Positions 1 to 9,372 of a stretch of DNA of 32,768 nucleotides are shown piece by piece. This DNA comes from Lachnospiraceae bacterium (GTDB taxonomy: Bacteria; Bacillota; Clostridia; Lachnospirales; Lachnospiraceae): positions 1 to 32,768 of the forward strand of contig SVFN01000033.1 of assembly GCA_015056815.1 (NCBI GenBank), given 5' to 3'. The stretch's first letter is position 1, and every line of letters starts with the position of its first letter. Under the pieces are notes generated by a model. That model made no database searches and was not told where the DNA came from. It worked only from the letters and a program-made list of their open reading frames with translations. The translations under genes and the position numbers were made by a program.

Positions 1-35
1 TTTCAACTGAAATGGCCACGCTTTCCCTAAAATAA

Positions 36-78
36 AAAGGGCATGTGAAAAAACTTTTCGTTTTTTCACACGCCCTTT
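36..78 (-). terminator. Rho-independent terminator of ilvC
   Basis: A 19-bp inverted repeat (36-54 with 60-78, one G:U pair when read on the minus strand) closes a 5-nt loop. On the minus strand it is followed by a run of T (TTTTTATTTT). It lies about 30 nt past the ilvC stop codon, so it ends the branched-chain amino acid operon. Confidence 0.9.
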
Positions 79-110
79 AAAAAACAATAGTTTGAAAGAT
101 TTATACGAGA

Positions 111-1154
<1,044 letters not shown>

Positions 1155-1170
1155 TTATAGATAGTTTTTT

Positions 1171-1210
1171 CATGCGATATCCCAACCTGAATGGCAGGAA
1201 GCATCGCATG
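1171..1210 (-). other. Hairpin in the ilvN-ilvC spacer
   Basis: An 8-bp perfect inverted repeat (CATGCGAT at 1171-1178, ATCGCATG at 1203-1210) lies between ilvN and ilvC. On the minus strand it is followed by six A rather than T, so it is not an intrinsic terminator. A flanking TTTTCATG/CATGAAAA pair gives an alternative, longer fold. It could be an mRNA processing or stability element; function is inferred only. Confidence 0.5.
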
Positions 1211-1257
1211 CACTGCTCATGAAAACTCTTTATACCTTCACCTTACGGTGGAAATAT

Positions 1258-1758
1258 CTATGGTAAATATGTGATGTTATCCGTGCCTCGTCCAAGTCCT
1301 GCGATACCTGTGCGGGCAAGCTCCGGTATTTCGTAACCGTCTAACAGATTAAGAAAAGCCTCGATCTTCGCCTGATTACCTGTGATCTCCACGATCAGAC
1401 TGTCCGGCGCCACATCAACGATCTTCGCACGGAACACATCCGCCATGGAAATAACATTCTGACGTTCTTTCGGATTAGCCATAACCTTTACGAGTACAAG
1501 CTCACGAAATACACTGCTGTCCGGTTCGAGAACTTTGATATCTCTTACATCGACCAGCTTGGCAAGCTGCTTCTCAATCTGATCAAGGATCTCATCATCA
1601 CCGCTGGTCACGATTGTGATACGGGTATATTTGGGATCTGCGGTCGTACCTGCGGTAATACTCTCAATATTGTAACCACGTCTGGAAAACAGACCTGAGA
1701 TACGACTTAAAACACCCGATGTATTATCTACTAAAATCTGAAATACTTTTTTCTGCAT
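1258..1758 (-). CDS. ilvN: Acetolactate synthase small (regulatory) subunit
   Basis: Regulatory subunit of acetohydroxyacid synthase; it activates the catalytic subunit and usually confers valine feedback inhibition. The 166 residues hold an N-terminal ACT domain (about 1-80, with DNTSGVLSRISGLFSRRGYNIES, here quoted in parts: DNTSGVLSRI and RRGYNIES) and the conserved C-terminal domain ending in ELARTGIAGLGRG. Start is the ATG with GAGG 6-10 nt upstream. It is separated from the upstream paralogue by 245 nt containing its own promoter, and is followed by ilvC, so ilvN-ilvC can be transcribed apart from ilvB. Confidence 0.95.
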   Translation of the reverse strand: MQKKVFQILVDNTSGVLSRISGLFSRRGYNIESITAGTTADPKYTRITIVTSGDDEILDQIEKQLAKLVDVRDIKVLEPDSSVFRELVLVKVMANPKERQNVISMADVFRAKIVDVAPDSLIVEITGNQAKIEAFLNLLDGYEIPELARTGIAGLGRGTDNITYLP

Positions 1759-1856
1759 GAACTACCTCTTTCTGATCCCGTAACTGTTCCAAACAGATTT
1801 CATCAGGGAACATTCTTTTCCGCTTTTATTACTGTTTTTTATCAGCAATTAACTGT

Positions 1857-1886
1857 ATTTTAACAACATTCCTACTGCTTTGTCAA
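1857..1886 (-). promoter_or_regulatory. Sigma-A-type promoter for ilvN-ilvC
   Basis: On the minus strand a perfect -35 TTGACA (complement of 1881-1886) is followed after 18 nt by TAAAAT (complement of 1857-1862), a five-of-six match to the -10 consensus. Transcription would start near 1850, giving a leader of about 90 nt before ilvN. I see no T-box or other named riboswitch in this short leader. Confidence 0.7.
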
Positions 1887-2003
1887 CGTATGAACTTCTT
1901 TCATGCTGTATATAACCATAAGTTATAACGAATATTAGTATTTAAAACAATATGTTATACTGGATTATAGTCGTAACATGAGTTAAAAATGCCCGGGAAG
2001 TCT

Positions 2004-2492
2004 TTACTGTTCGGTTTCGGAACACTTCGTTAGTGCCAGTGTTCCGGTTCTTGCCACCTCGACTACACTGATGGACTGGAACATCTCGATCATGCTGTTG
2101 ATCCTCTCCGGTCTGTCACAGATCTGAATGATCATATAACTTTTCGACATATCCACGATATCCGCTTTCATTGCATCACAGATTTCCATGATCTCCCGTC
2201 GGTTTGTCTTGTTATATTTCACCTTCATCAACATAAGCTCTCTGCTGATACTCTGTACTTCCTCAAAGGTACGGACCTTGATGATATCCAGTTTTTTATT
2301 GAGCTGTTTTTCGATCTGCTCTAAGGTAGCCTGGCTTCCGGAACTTACGATCGTCATACATGAGATCGTAGGATCGTCGGTTTCTCCCACAGCAAGGGAA
2401 TCAATATTAAAGCATCTTCTCGAAAAGAGACCTGCCACTTTACAGAGAACACCGGAACGGTTTTCCACAGAAACGGAATATATTTTTTTCAC
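2004..2492 (-). CDS. Second acetolactate synthase small-subunit paralogue
   Basis: A 162-aa IlvN/IlvH-type protein with an N-terminal ACT domain (VENRSGVLCKVAGLFSRR, about 8-25; then FNIDSLAVGETDDP) and a C-terminal domain ending VEVARTGTLAL. It is clearly paralogous to the 166-aa ilvN product next to it. The start codon is GTG at 2490-2492: GAGAGG lies upstream, and the nearby ATG is out of frame. It follows the aldo/keto reductase gene by 51 nt and so probably shares the metH-ilvB transcript. Two small subunits for one large subunit suggests different regulatory inputs; this is inference. Confidence 0.9.
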   Translation of the reverse strand: MKKIYSVSVENRSGVLCKVAGLFSRRCFNIDSLAVGETDDPTISCMTIVSSGSQATLEQIEKQLNKKLDIIKVRTFEEVQSISRELMLMKVKYNKTNRREIMEICDAMKADIVDMSKSYMIIQICDRPERINSMIEMFQSISVVEVARTGTLALTKCSETEQ

Positions 2493-2543
2493 TTTTGATC
2501 ATCCTCTCAATTCTTTTTCTTTCTTGTCAAAATAGAGCCTTTT

Positions 2544-3674
2544 TTAAACGGCTGTGTGATCTAAGATACCGGCAGCTTCCTGCATCAGTTCTATGATCGG
2601 CAGATGCTGCGGACAGACTCTCTCACACTGACCACAGCCGATACATTCCGAAGCTTTGCCGCTTCTTTGAGTGAGACCGGCGTAAAAATTCCTGGAACGC
2701 CAGTCATCCGGATAGCGACGTAAGGTATTGATTGTCCTGAAAACATCGGGAATACTGATCTTTTTCGGGCATCCGTCGCAACAGTACTTGCAGGCTGTAC
2801 ACCCAATCTGGGGCATGCTGAGCAACTGATCTGTCACTTTATCGATCAGCTCCATTTCTTTTCCGTTTAATGACTGAAATTCCCGGAAAGTCTGAATGTT
2901 ATCAGCCATCTGTTCTTCGTTCGACATACCGGATAAGATAGTCATGACTCCGGGAAGTGAACCGACAAAACGAAGCGCCCAGGAAGCTATTGATCTGTCC
3001 GGCGCATAAGATTTCAATATTTCTTCAAGCTCCGGTGCAAGAGAGGCTAACATACCGCCTCTGACAGGTTCCATGACAATGATGGGGATATTCCTGTCGC
3101 GAAGGATCTCATAGAGTCTTTGAGAGCGCACAACCGGATTGGTACGGTCAAGATAGTTTAACTGTATCTGTACAAACTCTGTTTCCGGATGATCGTCTAA
3201 AAGTGCTTCCAAAAGCTCAGGACTGCCGTGGAAAGAAAAGCCAAAATGACGTATCTTCCCTTCCTGCTTCTTTTTCAGTCCCCACTCGAAACAATGATAT
3301 TTTTCATAAACTTCGTAATTCGCCCCTTCTTCAATGGAGTGGAGCAGATAGAAATCAAAATACGAAACACCTGCTCTTTTTAACTGTTCTTCGAAAATGC
3401 GTTCCACATCTTCTTCTTTTTTGATCTCCCACCCGGGAAGTTTGGTCGCGAGCATAAAACTATCGCGTGGATATCTCTTTACCAATGCCTCTCTTGCAGC
3501 TGTTTCCGATTTACCGCCATGATAGACATAGGCTGTATCAAAGTAATTCATACCTGCCTGCATATACTGATCTACCATGCGGCAGACATGCTCATGATCG
3601 ATCTTACCGTCTGATTCCGGCAAACGCATTAGACCAAATCCAAGTTTTGGCATTTTTTCCATTGCAATACTCAT
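2544..3674 (-). CDS. Aldo/keto reductase with C-terminal 4Fe-4S ferredoxin domain
   Basis: NAD(P)H-dependent oxidoreductase of the aldo/keto reductase superfamily. The TIM barrel (about 8-285) shows the catalytic set D46, Y51, K78 and H112 in FDTAYVYHGG, LATKLP and LLHS. The C-terminus carries two cysteine clusters, C292/C295/C298/C302 and C344/C347/C350/C354, each of the CxxCxxCxxxCP type that binds a 4Fe-4S cluster. This architecture is common in anaerobic Clostridia; the substrate is not known. It sits 18 nt after ilvB with AAGGAAGGG before the ATG, between the large and small subunit genes of acetolactate synthase. Confidence 0.93.
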   Translation of the reverse strand: MSIAMEKMPKLGFGLMRLPESDGKIDHEHVCRMVDQYMQAGMNYFDTAYVYHGGKSETAAREALVKRYPRDSFMLATKLPGWEIKKEEDVERIFEEQLKRAGVSYFDFYLLHSIEEGANYEVYEKYHCFEWGLKKKQEGKIRHFGFSFHGSPELLEALLDDHPETEFVQIQLNYLDRTNPVVRSQRLYEILRDRNIPIIVMEPVRGGMLASLAPELEEILKSYAPDRSIASWALRFVGSLPGVMTILSGMSNEEQMADNIQTFREFQSLNGKEMELIDKVTDQLLSMPQIGCTACKYCCDGCPKKISIPDVFRTINTLRRYPDDWRSRNFYAGLTQRSGKASECIGCGQCERVCPQHLPIIELMQEAAGILDHTAV

Positions 3675-3692
3675 AAGGACCCTTCCTTTCTG

Positions 3693-5309
3693 TCAGACAA
3701 GATCCATCGGATCGATCAGACATTCCATCAGATATGCGCTGTCACTTGCAAGAAACTCATCGATCGCTTCACTGACCTGGGACGCGTCATGAACTCTTTT
3801 AAACGGCATATCATATGCTTTCGCGATCATTTCCAGATCCGGACTGCCGGAAAGATCCACCACAGAATAATTGTCTTTATACGTAAAATGCTGATACTGT
3901 CTTACCATTCCAAGATAATTATTTTTCAAGACAATGATCTTGGACCTGATTCCATGCTGCTTCATCGTGGCAAGCTCCATCATGGACATCTGGAAAGAAC
4001 CGTCTCCGCATACCGCAACGACCTGCTTTTCGGGACTGATATATTTGGCGCCCATTGCGGCCGGAATGGAATAACCCATTGTTCCCATACCGCCACTGGT
4101 AAAAAATTTGCCGTTTTTCACGATGTGATAGCCGCAGGACCAGATCTGATTCTGCCCAACATCCGCTACATAAATCGCATCTTCCGGCAGTTTTTCCGAA
4201 AGCTCGGTAATAAACGCAGCAGGATCAACAAATCCCGGATGCTCTTTACGTTTGGGTTCCATCGCCGTCTTATATCCATTCAGGGTATCCAGCCACTCAG
4301 AAGTATCGCCGCATTGAAATTCCTGCGTGTTAAGTGCTTCCAGAATATGAGCTGCATCTCCTACGATCGGGATATGAGGCCCTGCATTTTTGCCAATCTC
4401 TGCCGGATCGACATCAATATGCACCAAAACCTTGTCATTCGTGATAAGCTCCGGCTGATTTACCGCCCGGTCTGCCACACGGGCACCGATCATGATCAGA
4501 ACATCCGCTTCCCTCACTGCACGATTGGCGTAGGGTTTTCCGTTATTACCCACCATGCCGAAATACAGCGGGTGCTTTGTCGGCATGGCACCGATCCCCA
4601 TCATGGTAGAAACGACCGGGATCTTATGTGCTTCTGCAAATTTCAAGAGTTCTTTCTGTGCATCGGATAACAGAATACCGCCGCCGACATAGAGAACCGG
4701 TTTCCTGGCATTCTCCAACTGCTTGATCACTTTTTTGATCTGTACACTGTGCCCTTTTACCGTCGGTTTATAGGTGCGCAGATTCACTTCTTCCGGATAT
4801 TCGAAATTTTTGATCACAGTATTCTGGATATCGATCGGGACATCGATCAGAACCGGTCCCTTTCTTCCGGTATTGGCAATGTAAAATGCTTCTTTGAAGA
4901 TCCGCGGAATATCCTCTGCATTTTTCACCAGATAGCTGTATTTCACAAAGGATTCCACAGCTCCGGTGATATCCGCTTCCTGAAACACATCGCTTCCCAG
5001 CTGCTCGCTGTTTACCTGCCCGGAAATGCAAACAAGAGGGATACTGTCTGCAAATGCCGTTGCGATACCTGTGATCAGATTCGTAGCACCGGGACCACTG
5101 GTAACAGTACAGACACCTACCGTATGGGATGCCCTTGCAAGTCCGCTTGCCGCATGGGCGGCATTCTGCTCCGTACGGACCAATATGCTCTCGATCTTTG
5201 AATCAATGATGCTGTTAAAAAATGGACAAATCGCTACGCCGGGATATCCGAAGACTGCCTTGACACCCTCCGCTTCCAGACATTTGATCATTGCATCTGC
5301 TCCTATCAT
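3693..5309 (-). CDS. ilvB: Acetolactate synthase large (catalytic) subunit
   Basis: Thiamine-diphosphate enzyme that condenses pyruvate with pyruvate or 2-oxobutyrate, the first common step of branched-chain amino acid synthesis. The 538-aa protein has the N-terminal Pyr domain with the cofactor-activating glutamate E47 (VRTEQNAAHA), a central domain, and a C-terminal PP domain with the GDGSFQMSMMEL...KNNYLGM TPP/Mg motif. GYPG(V)AICPFF replaces the more usual GYPGGA. The ATG is preceded by AGGAGGA at the complement of 5319-5325. It starts 30 nt after metH and reads into the aldo/keto reductase gene, so these genes form one operon. The upstream partner and the two small subunits nearby support a biosynthetic role. 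Confidence 0.95.
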   Translation of the reverse strand: MIGADAMIKCLEAEGVKAVFGYPGVAICPFFNSIIDSKIESILVRTEQNAAHAASGLARASHTVGVCTVTSGPGATNLITGIATAFADSIPLVCISGQVNSEQLGSDVFQEADITGAVESFVKYSYLVKNAEDIPRIFKEAFYIANTGRKGPVLIDVPIDIQNTVIKNFEYPEEVNLRTYKPTVKGHSVQIKKVIKQLENARKPVLYVGGGILLSDAQKELLKFAEAHKIPVVSTMMGIGAMPTKHPLYFGMVGNNGKPYANRAVREADVLIMIGARVADRAVNQPELITNDKVLVHIDVDPAEIGKNAGPHIPIVGDAAHILEALNTQEFQCGDTSEWLDTLNGYKTAMEPKRKEHPGFVDPAAFITELSEKLPEDAIYVADVGQNQIWSCGYHIVKNGKFFTSGGMGTMGYSIPAAMGAKYISPEKQVVAVCGDGSFQMSMMELATMKQHGIRSKIIVLKNNYLGMVRQYQHFTYKDNYSVVDLSGSPDLEMIAKAYDMPFKRVHDASQVSEAIDEFLASDSAYLMECLIDPMDLV

Positions 5310-5339
5310 GTTGTTTTATCCTCCTAATTTTGATTTCTA

Positions 5340-7784
5340 TCATCCTTCAATTCCCAGGATCCTCTTTACTAACTTCACGGCGTCCGCTGCATCCTTGGAA
5401 TATCCGTCTGCTCCGATCTCATCGGCATATTCCTGCGTGATCACGGCGCCGCCGATGATGATCTTCGCATCCACACCCTGTTCTTTGGCATAATCGATCA
5501 CATGGCGCATCTGCTGCATTGTGGTCGTCATAAGTGCGGATAAACCGATGATCTTCGCATTCTCCGCTTTGGCTGTTTCGATGATTTTCTCTTTGGAAAC
5601 ATCTTTTCCAAGATCAATGACCCTGAAACCATAGTTTTTTAACATCAAGGCGACCAGATTTTTGCCGATGTCATGAATATCCCCTTCTACCGTCGCGATC
5701 ACGATCGTTGCCATCTCTTCATCCGAACCGCCTTCTTTCAATAACGGCTCTAAATATTCAATGGAAACCTTCATCGCTTCCGCACTGGCAATAAGCTGCG
5801 GCAGGAAATATTTCCCTTTATCAAACAGATCTCCGACCTCATTGATCGCCGGAAGCAGGATCTGATCCAGAATATCCTTGGGTGCATTTCCTTCCTCCAC
5901 CGCAGTCTTGGTCAAAGCCGTGATCGTATCCTTTTTGCCTTTTAATACAGCTTCTTTCACTTTATCCATAGCGGTAAGCGTGACCGCCTTTGCCATCTGA
6001 CCGGATGCAGCCTGTCCCGCAGGAGTTTCCGCCTCCATACGCTCTTTGCGCAGATTCATCGCATCGATATAGCGGATGTCTGCCGACGTTTTATTTAACA
6101 GTAGATCCGAGGCAAGTGCACTGTTTACCAAAAGCTCCTGACTCGGATTGGCGATCGCCATTGTCAGTCCGTTCATGATCGCCATCGTTAAAAAGGCGGT
6201 ATTCACAAAACTTCTTTCCGGAAGTCCGAAGGAAATATTGGAAAGACCGCAGATCGTTGCCAGTCCTCTTTCCTTGCAATAGCGGATCGTCTCCAGTGTC
6301 TCCAGAGCCGCCTGCTTATTGGCACCGACAGTGGCGACCAGTCCGTCCACAACAATATCTTCTTTTTGAAGGCCAAGCTTTATGGCCGCCTGATAGATTG
6401 TATCTATGATCTGCTTTTTCTCCTCAAGATTCTCCGGAAGTCCTTTGTCGGAAAGCGGAAGCAGAATAAACATCGCCCCATACTTCTTTGCCAAAGGAAG
6501 CAGATTGTCAAATTTCTCTTTTTCCAGAGAAATGGAATTGATCAGTGCTCTTCCGGGATATTTACGAAGCGCAGCCTCGATCACGTCCACATGACTGGAA
6601 TCGATACAAAGCGGAAGATTCGTGGTCTCTCCCACTTTTTGGAGAACTCTTAACATCATTTCCTTCTCATCGATGCCGCTCATACCCATATTGATGTCCA
6701 AGACACTTGCGCCACAGGCTTCCTGCTCCTCGGCAAAACGCTCGACCATATCCAGACTGCCTTCCCGGATCTCGGCCTGTAACTTTTTCTTCCCTGTCGG
6801 GTTGATCCGCTCGCCTACGATCATAAAATTCCCTTCCAGATCAAACGAAAGGGATTGTCTTTCCGACGCCAGATGACGTTTCCCATCAAAGAAAGACTCC
6901 GGCAGGGCAATATTCTTCGTCTCATTTACGAGTTTTTGGATATAAACCGGTGCTGTACCACAGCAGCCTCCCAGAATCGTCGCACCGCTTGCCACGATCT
7001 GCTTCATTTCTATACTAAAGGTATCTGCATCCATATCGTACACAGTCGACCCATCCTCTGCCAGTGACGGCAGACCGGCATTTGGCTTCGCAATGATGGG
7101 AACCTGACAGACACTCGCCATGTCATGGATCAGACCACACATCTGGTCGGGTCCTGTGGAGCAGTTTGCACCAACAGCATCTGCGCCCAGTGAAGAAAGT
7201 ACGATCGCGGCTGTTTTAGCGTCCGTTCCGTACAGACTTCTGCCATCTGCTTCAAAGGTCATGGTCACCATTACAGGAAGATCACAGATCTCCTTCGCTG
7301 CGATAACCGCCGCACGTGATTCCTGTAAACTCATCATGGTCTCAACAACAAAAAGATCTACTCCGGCCTCTAACTGGTAAGACATCTGTTCTTTGTAAAT
7401 CTCGATCAGATCTTCAAACTGCATGGAACCCATCGGCGTAAGCTGTTCTCCGGTCATTGTGATGTCACCGGCCACAAGCGCCTTCCCGTCCGCCGCTTCC
7501 TTAGAAATGCGGATCAGATCCTGATTGATCTGTCTGATATTTTCTTCCAAACCGTATTCTGCCAGTTTGACACGGTTGGCGGTAAAGGTAGGTGCGTACA
7601 GGATATTCGTACCGGCTTGTACATATTCCCGCTGCAGACCGATCATAACGTCCCTGTGCTCTAAGATCCACTTCTCGGGGCAGACACCGGCGGGCATTCC
7701 GCGCTTGATCAGATTTGATCCTGTCGCTCCGTCTAAATAGATCAGTTTCTTTTGGCATAATTCCCTGAATTCGTCTTTTCTCAA
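5340..7784 (-). CDS. metH: Cobalamin-dependent methionine synthase, lacking the reactivation domain
   Basis: Transfers a methyl group from methyltetrahydrofolate to homocysteine via cobalamin. Domains in order: homocysteine-binding barrel (1-290; zinc ligands C208, C274 and C275 in GANCSTG and GGCCG), pterin-binding barrel (about 318-560; GERINPTGKK), B12 cap and B12-binding domain (about 600-814; DIHDIG with D702, H704, G707). At 814 aa it stops after the B12 domain and lacks the ~330-aa AdoMet-dependent activation domain of enterobacterial MetH, as in many anaerobes. The start is TTG at 7782-7784: AAGGAG lies 8 nt upstream and no in-frame ATG is better placed. First gene of the operon with ilvB. 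Confidence 0.93.
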   Translation of the reverse strand: MRKDEFRELCQKKLIYLDGATGSNLIKRGMPAGVCPEKWILEHRDVMIGLQREYVQAGTNILYAPTFTANRVKLAEYGLEENIRQINQDLIRISKEAADGKALVAGDITMTGEQLTPMGSMQFEDLIEIYKEQMSYQLEAGVDLFVVETMMSLQESRAAVIAAKEICDLPVMVTMTFEADGRSLYGTDAKTAAIVLSSLGADAVGANCSTGPDQMCGLIHDMASVCQVPIIAKPNAGLPSLAEDGSTVYDMDADTFSIEMKQIVASGATILGGCCGTAPVYIQKLVNETKNIALPESFFDGKRHLASERQSLSFDLEGNFMIVGERINPTGKKKLQAEIREGSLDMVERFAEEQEACGASVLDINMGMSGIDEKEMMLRVLQKVGETTNLPLCIDSSHVDVIEAALRKYPGRALINSISLEKEKFDNLLPLAKKYGAMFILLPLSDKGLPENLEEKKQIIDTIYQAAIKLGLQKEDIVVDGLVATVGANKQAALETLETIRYCKERGLATICGLSNISFGLPERSFVNTAFLTMAIMNGLTMAIANPSQELLVNSALASDLLLNKTSADIRYIDAMNLRKERMEAETPAGQAASGQMAKAVTLTAMDKVKEAVLKGKKDTITALTKTAVEEGNAPKDILDQILLPAINEVGDLFDKGKYFLPQLIASAEAMKVSIEYLEPLLKEGGSDEEMATIVIATVEGDIHDIGKNLVALMLKNYGFRVIDLGKDVSKEKIIETAKAENAKIIGLSALMTTTMQQMRHVIDYAKEQGVDAKIIIGGAVITQEYADEIGADGYSKDAADAVKLVKRILGIEG

Positions 7785-7819
7785 AATGTGTACTCCTTGC
7801 TGTATGAAATGAAGTCAGT

Positions 7820-7870
7820 GGGTGAAAACAAATGTCTGCATTCGCAGCCGCTTGTTTTCCTTCCAATAAG
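7820..7870 (-). repeat. 51-bp structured direct repeat, copy 1, in metH leader
   Basis: Identical over 51 bp to the copy at 7941-7991. Each copy contains GAAAACAA paired with TTGTTTTC and an inner CTGC/GCAG stem. This promoter-distal copy has lost the outer CTTATTGG/CCAATAAG pairing that the other copy keeps. It lies about 35 nt ahead of the metH start, in the transcribed leader. Confidence 0.85.
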
Positions 7871-7874
7871 TCTA

Positions 7875-7904
7875 CTCAGTAAAGCAAAAAAACGCTTTAC
7901 TGAG
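7875..7904. other. 11-bp perfect hairpin between the leader repeats
   Basis: CTCAGTAAAGC (7875-7885) is the exact reverse complement of 7894-7904, with an A-rich 8-nt loop. No T run follows on either strand, so it is not a simple intrinsic terminator. A second small stem (CGAAAC/GTTTCG) lies at 7911-7926. Confidence 0.7.
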
Positions 7905-7934
7905 AACTCACGAAACATCTGTTTCGTTCGTTAT

Positions 7935-7991
7935 CTTATTGGGTGAAAACAAATGTCTGCATTCGCAGCCGCTTGTTTTCCTTCCAATAAG
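7935..7991 (-). repeat. 51-bp structured direct repeat, copy 2, within a 57-bp imperfect palindrome
   Basis: Copy 2 is 7941-7991; with the preceding CTTATT it makes a 57-bp imperfect inverted repeat: CTTATTGG and GAAAACAA on one side, TTGTTTTC and CCAATAAG on the other. Read on the minus strand it begins right at the predicted transcription start of metH. Confidence 0.8.
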
Positions 7992-7995
7992 ATAG

Positions 7996-8004
7996 ATTAT
8001 AGCA
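7996..8004 (-). promoter_or_regulatory. Extended -10 promoter for the metH-ilvB operon
   Basis: The minus strand reads TGCTATAAT (complement of 7996-8004), a perfect extended -10 element. A weak -35 (TTTCTA) lies 17 nt upstream. The predicted start near 7989 puts both 51-bp repeats and the hairpin into a leader of about 205 nt. Confidence 0.65.
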
Positions 8005-8186
8005 AAAAATATAAGAATTAGAAATAAAAATTTTTTTGTGATTGTAAATATGTGATTTTTCTTCTTAAAGTACTCGTTTTTTAAGTGAAAAATGTATGGA
8101 ATCGGCAAAAAAGTATCAGAATTGATTTATTATTTACGAAAATCATGTGATAGTATCTATTTATTCTATGTGTTATCCATTTTTTG

Positions 8187-8195
8187 TGCTATAAT
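8187..8195 (+). promoter_or_regulatory. Extended -10 promoter for the TerD-family gene
   Basis: TGCTATAAT at 8187-8195 is a perfect extended -10 on the plus strand with no good -35. The start would be near 8202, about 90 nt before the gene. Between this and the divergent metH promoter (8005-8186) I see only AT-rich sequence. Confidence 0.6.
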
Positions 8196-8291
8196 CGTAA
8201 ATGACTATGAAAATCGTTCAGAAAAGGCAGTGGGACGTATTTGAGGTTTCCGGTCTTTTTTGAATATTCTAATGAATAAGAGGTAATGCAT

Positions 8292-9257
8292 ATGGTCAAT
8301 GTTCCAATGAGATCCACCGCCCCTTTGGATAACGGTTCGTTAGAGCAGATCAATCAGATCCGCGTACAGCAGCCGGTCGCATCCGGGACGGTACAAAACA
8401 TCAATCGTGGATGTCCGCCGCAAAATGCAGGAAGGAATCTATCGTCTGCGGGAAATGTGAATTCTACGGTCAATCGAATGACGACTCCGTCTCAGCCACA
8501 GCAGCCGCGGCCTTCTGCAACGACTACGCCGGCACCGCAGGCGAATCCTGTTTACAATCAGGTAACGTCTTATCAGCAGACTACGCCTGCCTATGGACAA
8601 CAGACGTCACCGTCCTACGGTCAGCAGATTACTCCCGCATATGGGCAGTCTACCATGACTTCTGCCCCACAGTCCGCTGCTCCCGCTTCTCATCCGGTGC
8701 CGCAGCTTCTTCATAAGACCATGAAGGGACAGAAAGTCGGGCTGGAAACCGGTACAGCTCTCACAGGACTGAAAGCCTGTCTTGGCTGGAGCGTGACAAA
8801 CCCCGCTTGTGATCTGGACGTCTCAGCGTTTCTTTTGAATACCTCCGGCAAGGTATTGGGAGATGAATGGTTTGTCTTCTACGGGCAGACCACCAGCCCT
8901 GACGGCAGTACCAGCTTTGTCACAGAAAACGGCGCAGATTTGGAAAGCATTACGATTGACTTATCCAGACTGGATCCACAGGTCAACCAGATCGTCTTTG
9001 TGCTGACCATCAATGAGGCTTTGGAAAAGCATCTGAATTTCAGCATGGTAAAGGATGCCTATGTTCGCATCCTGGATCCGGTATCCGGTAATGAGATCGT
9101 AAGCTTTCTGCTGGATGAATACTATGCAAATGTCACATCCATGATGATCGGAGCGGTATACAAACACAACGGTCAATGGAAATTTAATGCCATGGGCAGC
9201 GGAGTCGCCAGAGACCTTGCGGGATTATGTGAATATTATGGTGTTGCAGTAGAATAA
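8292..9257 (+). CDS. TerD-domain protein with a low-complexity N-terminal tail
   Basis: A 321-aa protein. The first ~145 residues are Pro/Gln/Thr/Ser-rich with imperfect YGQQ(T/I)(S/T)P-type repeats and look disordered. The rest (about 150-321) is a TerD domain: ACLGWSV, CDLDVSAFLLN, GDEWFVFYGQ and the C-terminal HNGQWKFNAMGSG match the family, whose members bind Ca2+ and occur in tellurite-resistance and stress gene sets. The ATG at 8286 is only 2 nt from the AAGAGG site, so the in-frame ATG at 8292 (8 nt spacing) is the better start. An AIM24-family gene follows in the same direction. Stress or envelope role is inferred. Confidence 0.85.
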   Translation: MVNVPMRSTAPLDNGSLEQINQIRVQQPVASGTVQNINRGCPPQNAGRNLSSAGNVNSTVNRMTTPSQPQQPRPSATTTPAPQANPVYNQVTSYQQTTPAYGQQTSPSYGQQITPAYGQSTMTSAPQSAAPASHPVPQLLHKTMKGQKVGLETGTALTGLKACLGWSVTNPACDLDVSAFLLNTSGKVLGDEWFVFYGQTTSPDGSTSFVTENGADLESITIDLSRLDPQVNQIVFVLTINEALEKHLNFSMVKDAYVRILDPVSGNEIVSFLLDEYYANVTSMMIGAVYKHNGQWKFNAMGSGVARDLAGLCEYYGVAVE

Positions 9258-9372
9258 AAAGAACGGTAATGATTCAGAACAGACTTAAACTGCAGAACAT
9301 TTCATTCTATATGGGCTGATCAAATCAGGAATCATTACAGATATGAAAAACAGAATATCAGGAGGAAAAAAT

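Noticed and set aside
3789-4670. 293-codon open frame antisense to ilvB
   Set aside because: It mirrors ilvB codon structure, has no ribosome site and no protein family resemblance; the same applies to the other long antisense frames over metH and the Hint domains.
7785-7991. Known SAM, cobalamin, THF or T-box riboswitch before metH
   Set aside because: None of the conserved cores of these classes that I know is visible; only the repeated hairpins are.
7908-8108. 66-codon open frame on the minus strand before metH
   Set aside because: It overlaps the 51-bp repeat and the metH promoter, has no ribosome site, and its hydrophobic look comes from AT-rich DNA.
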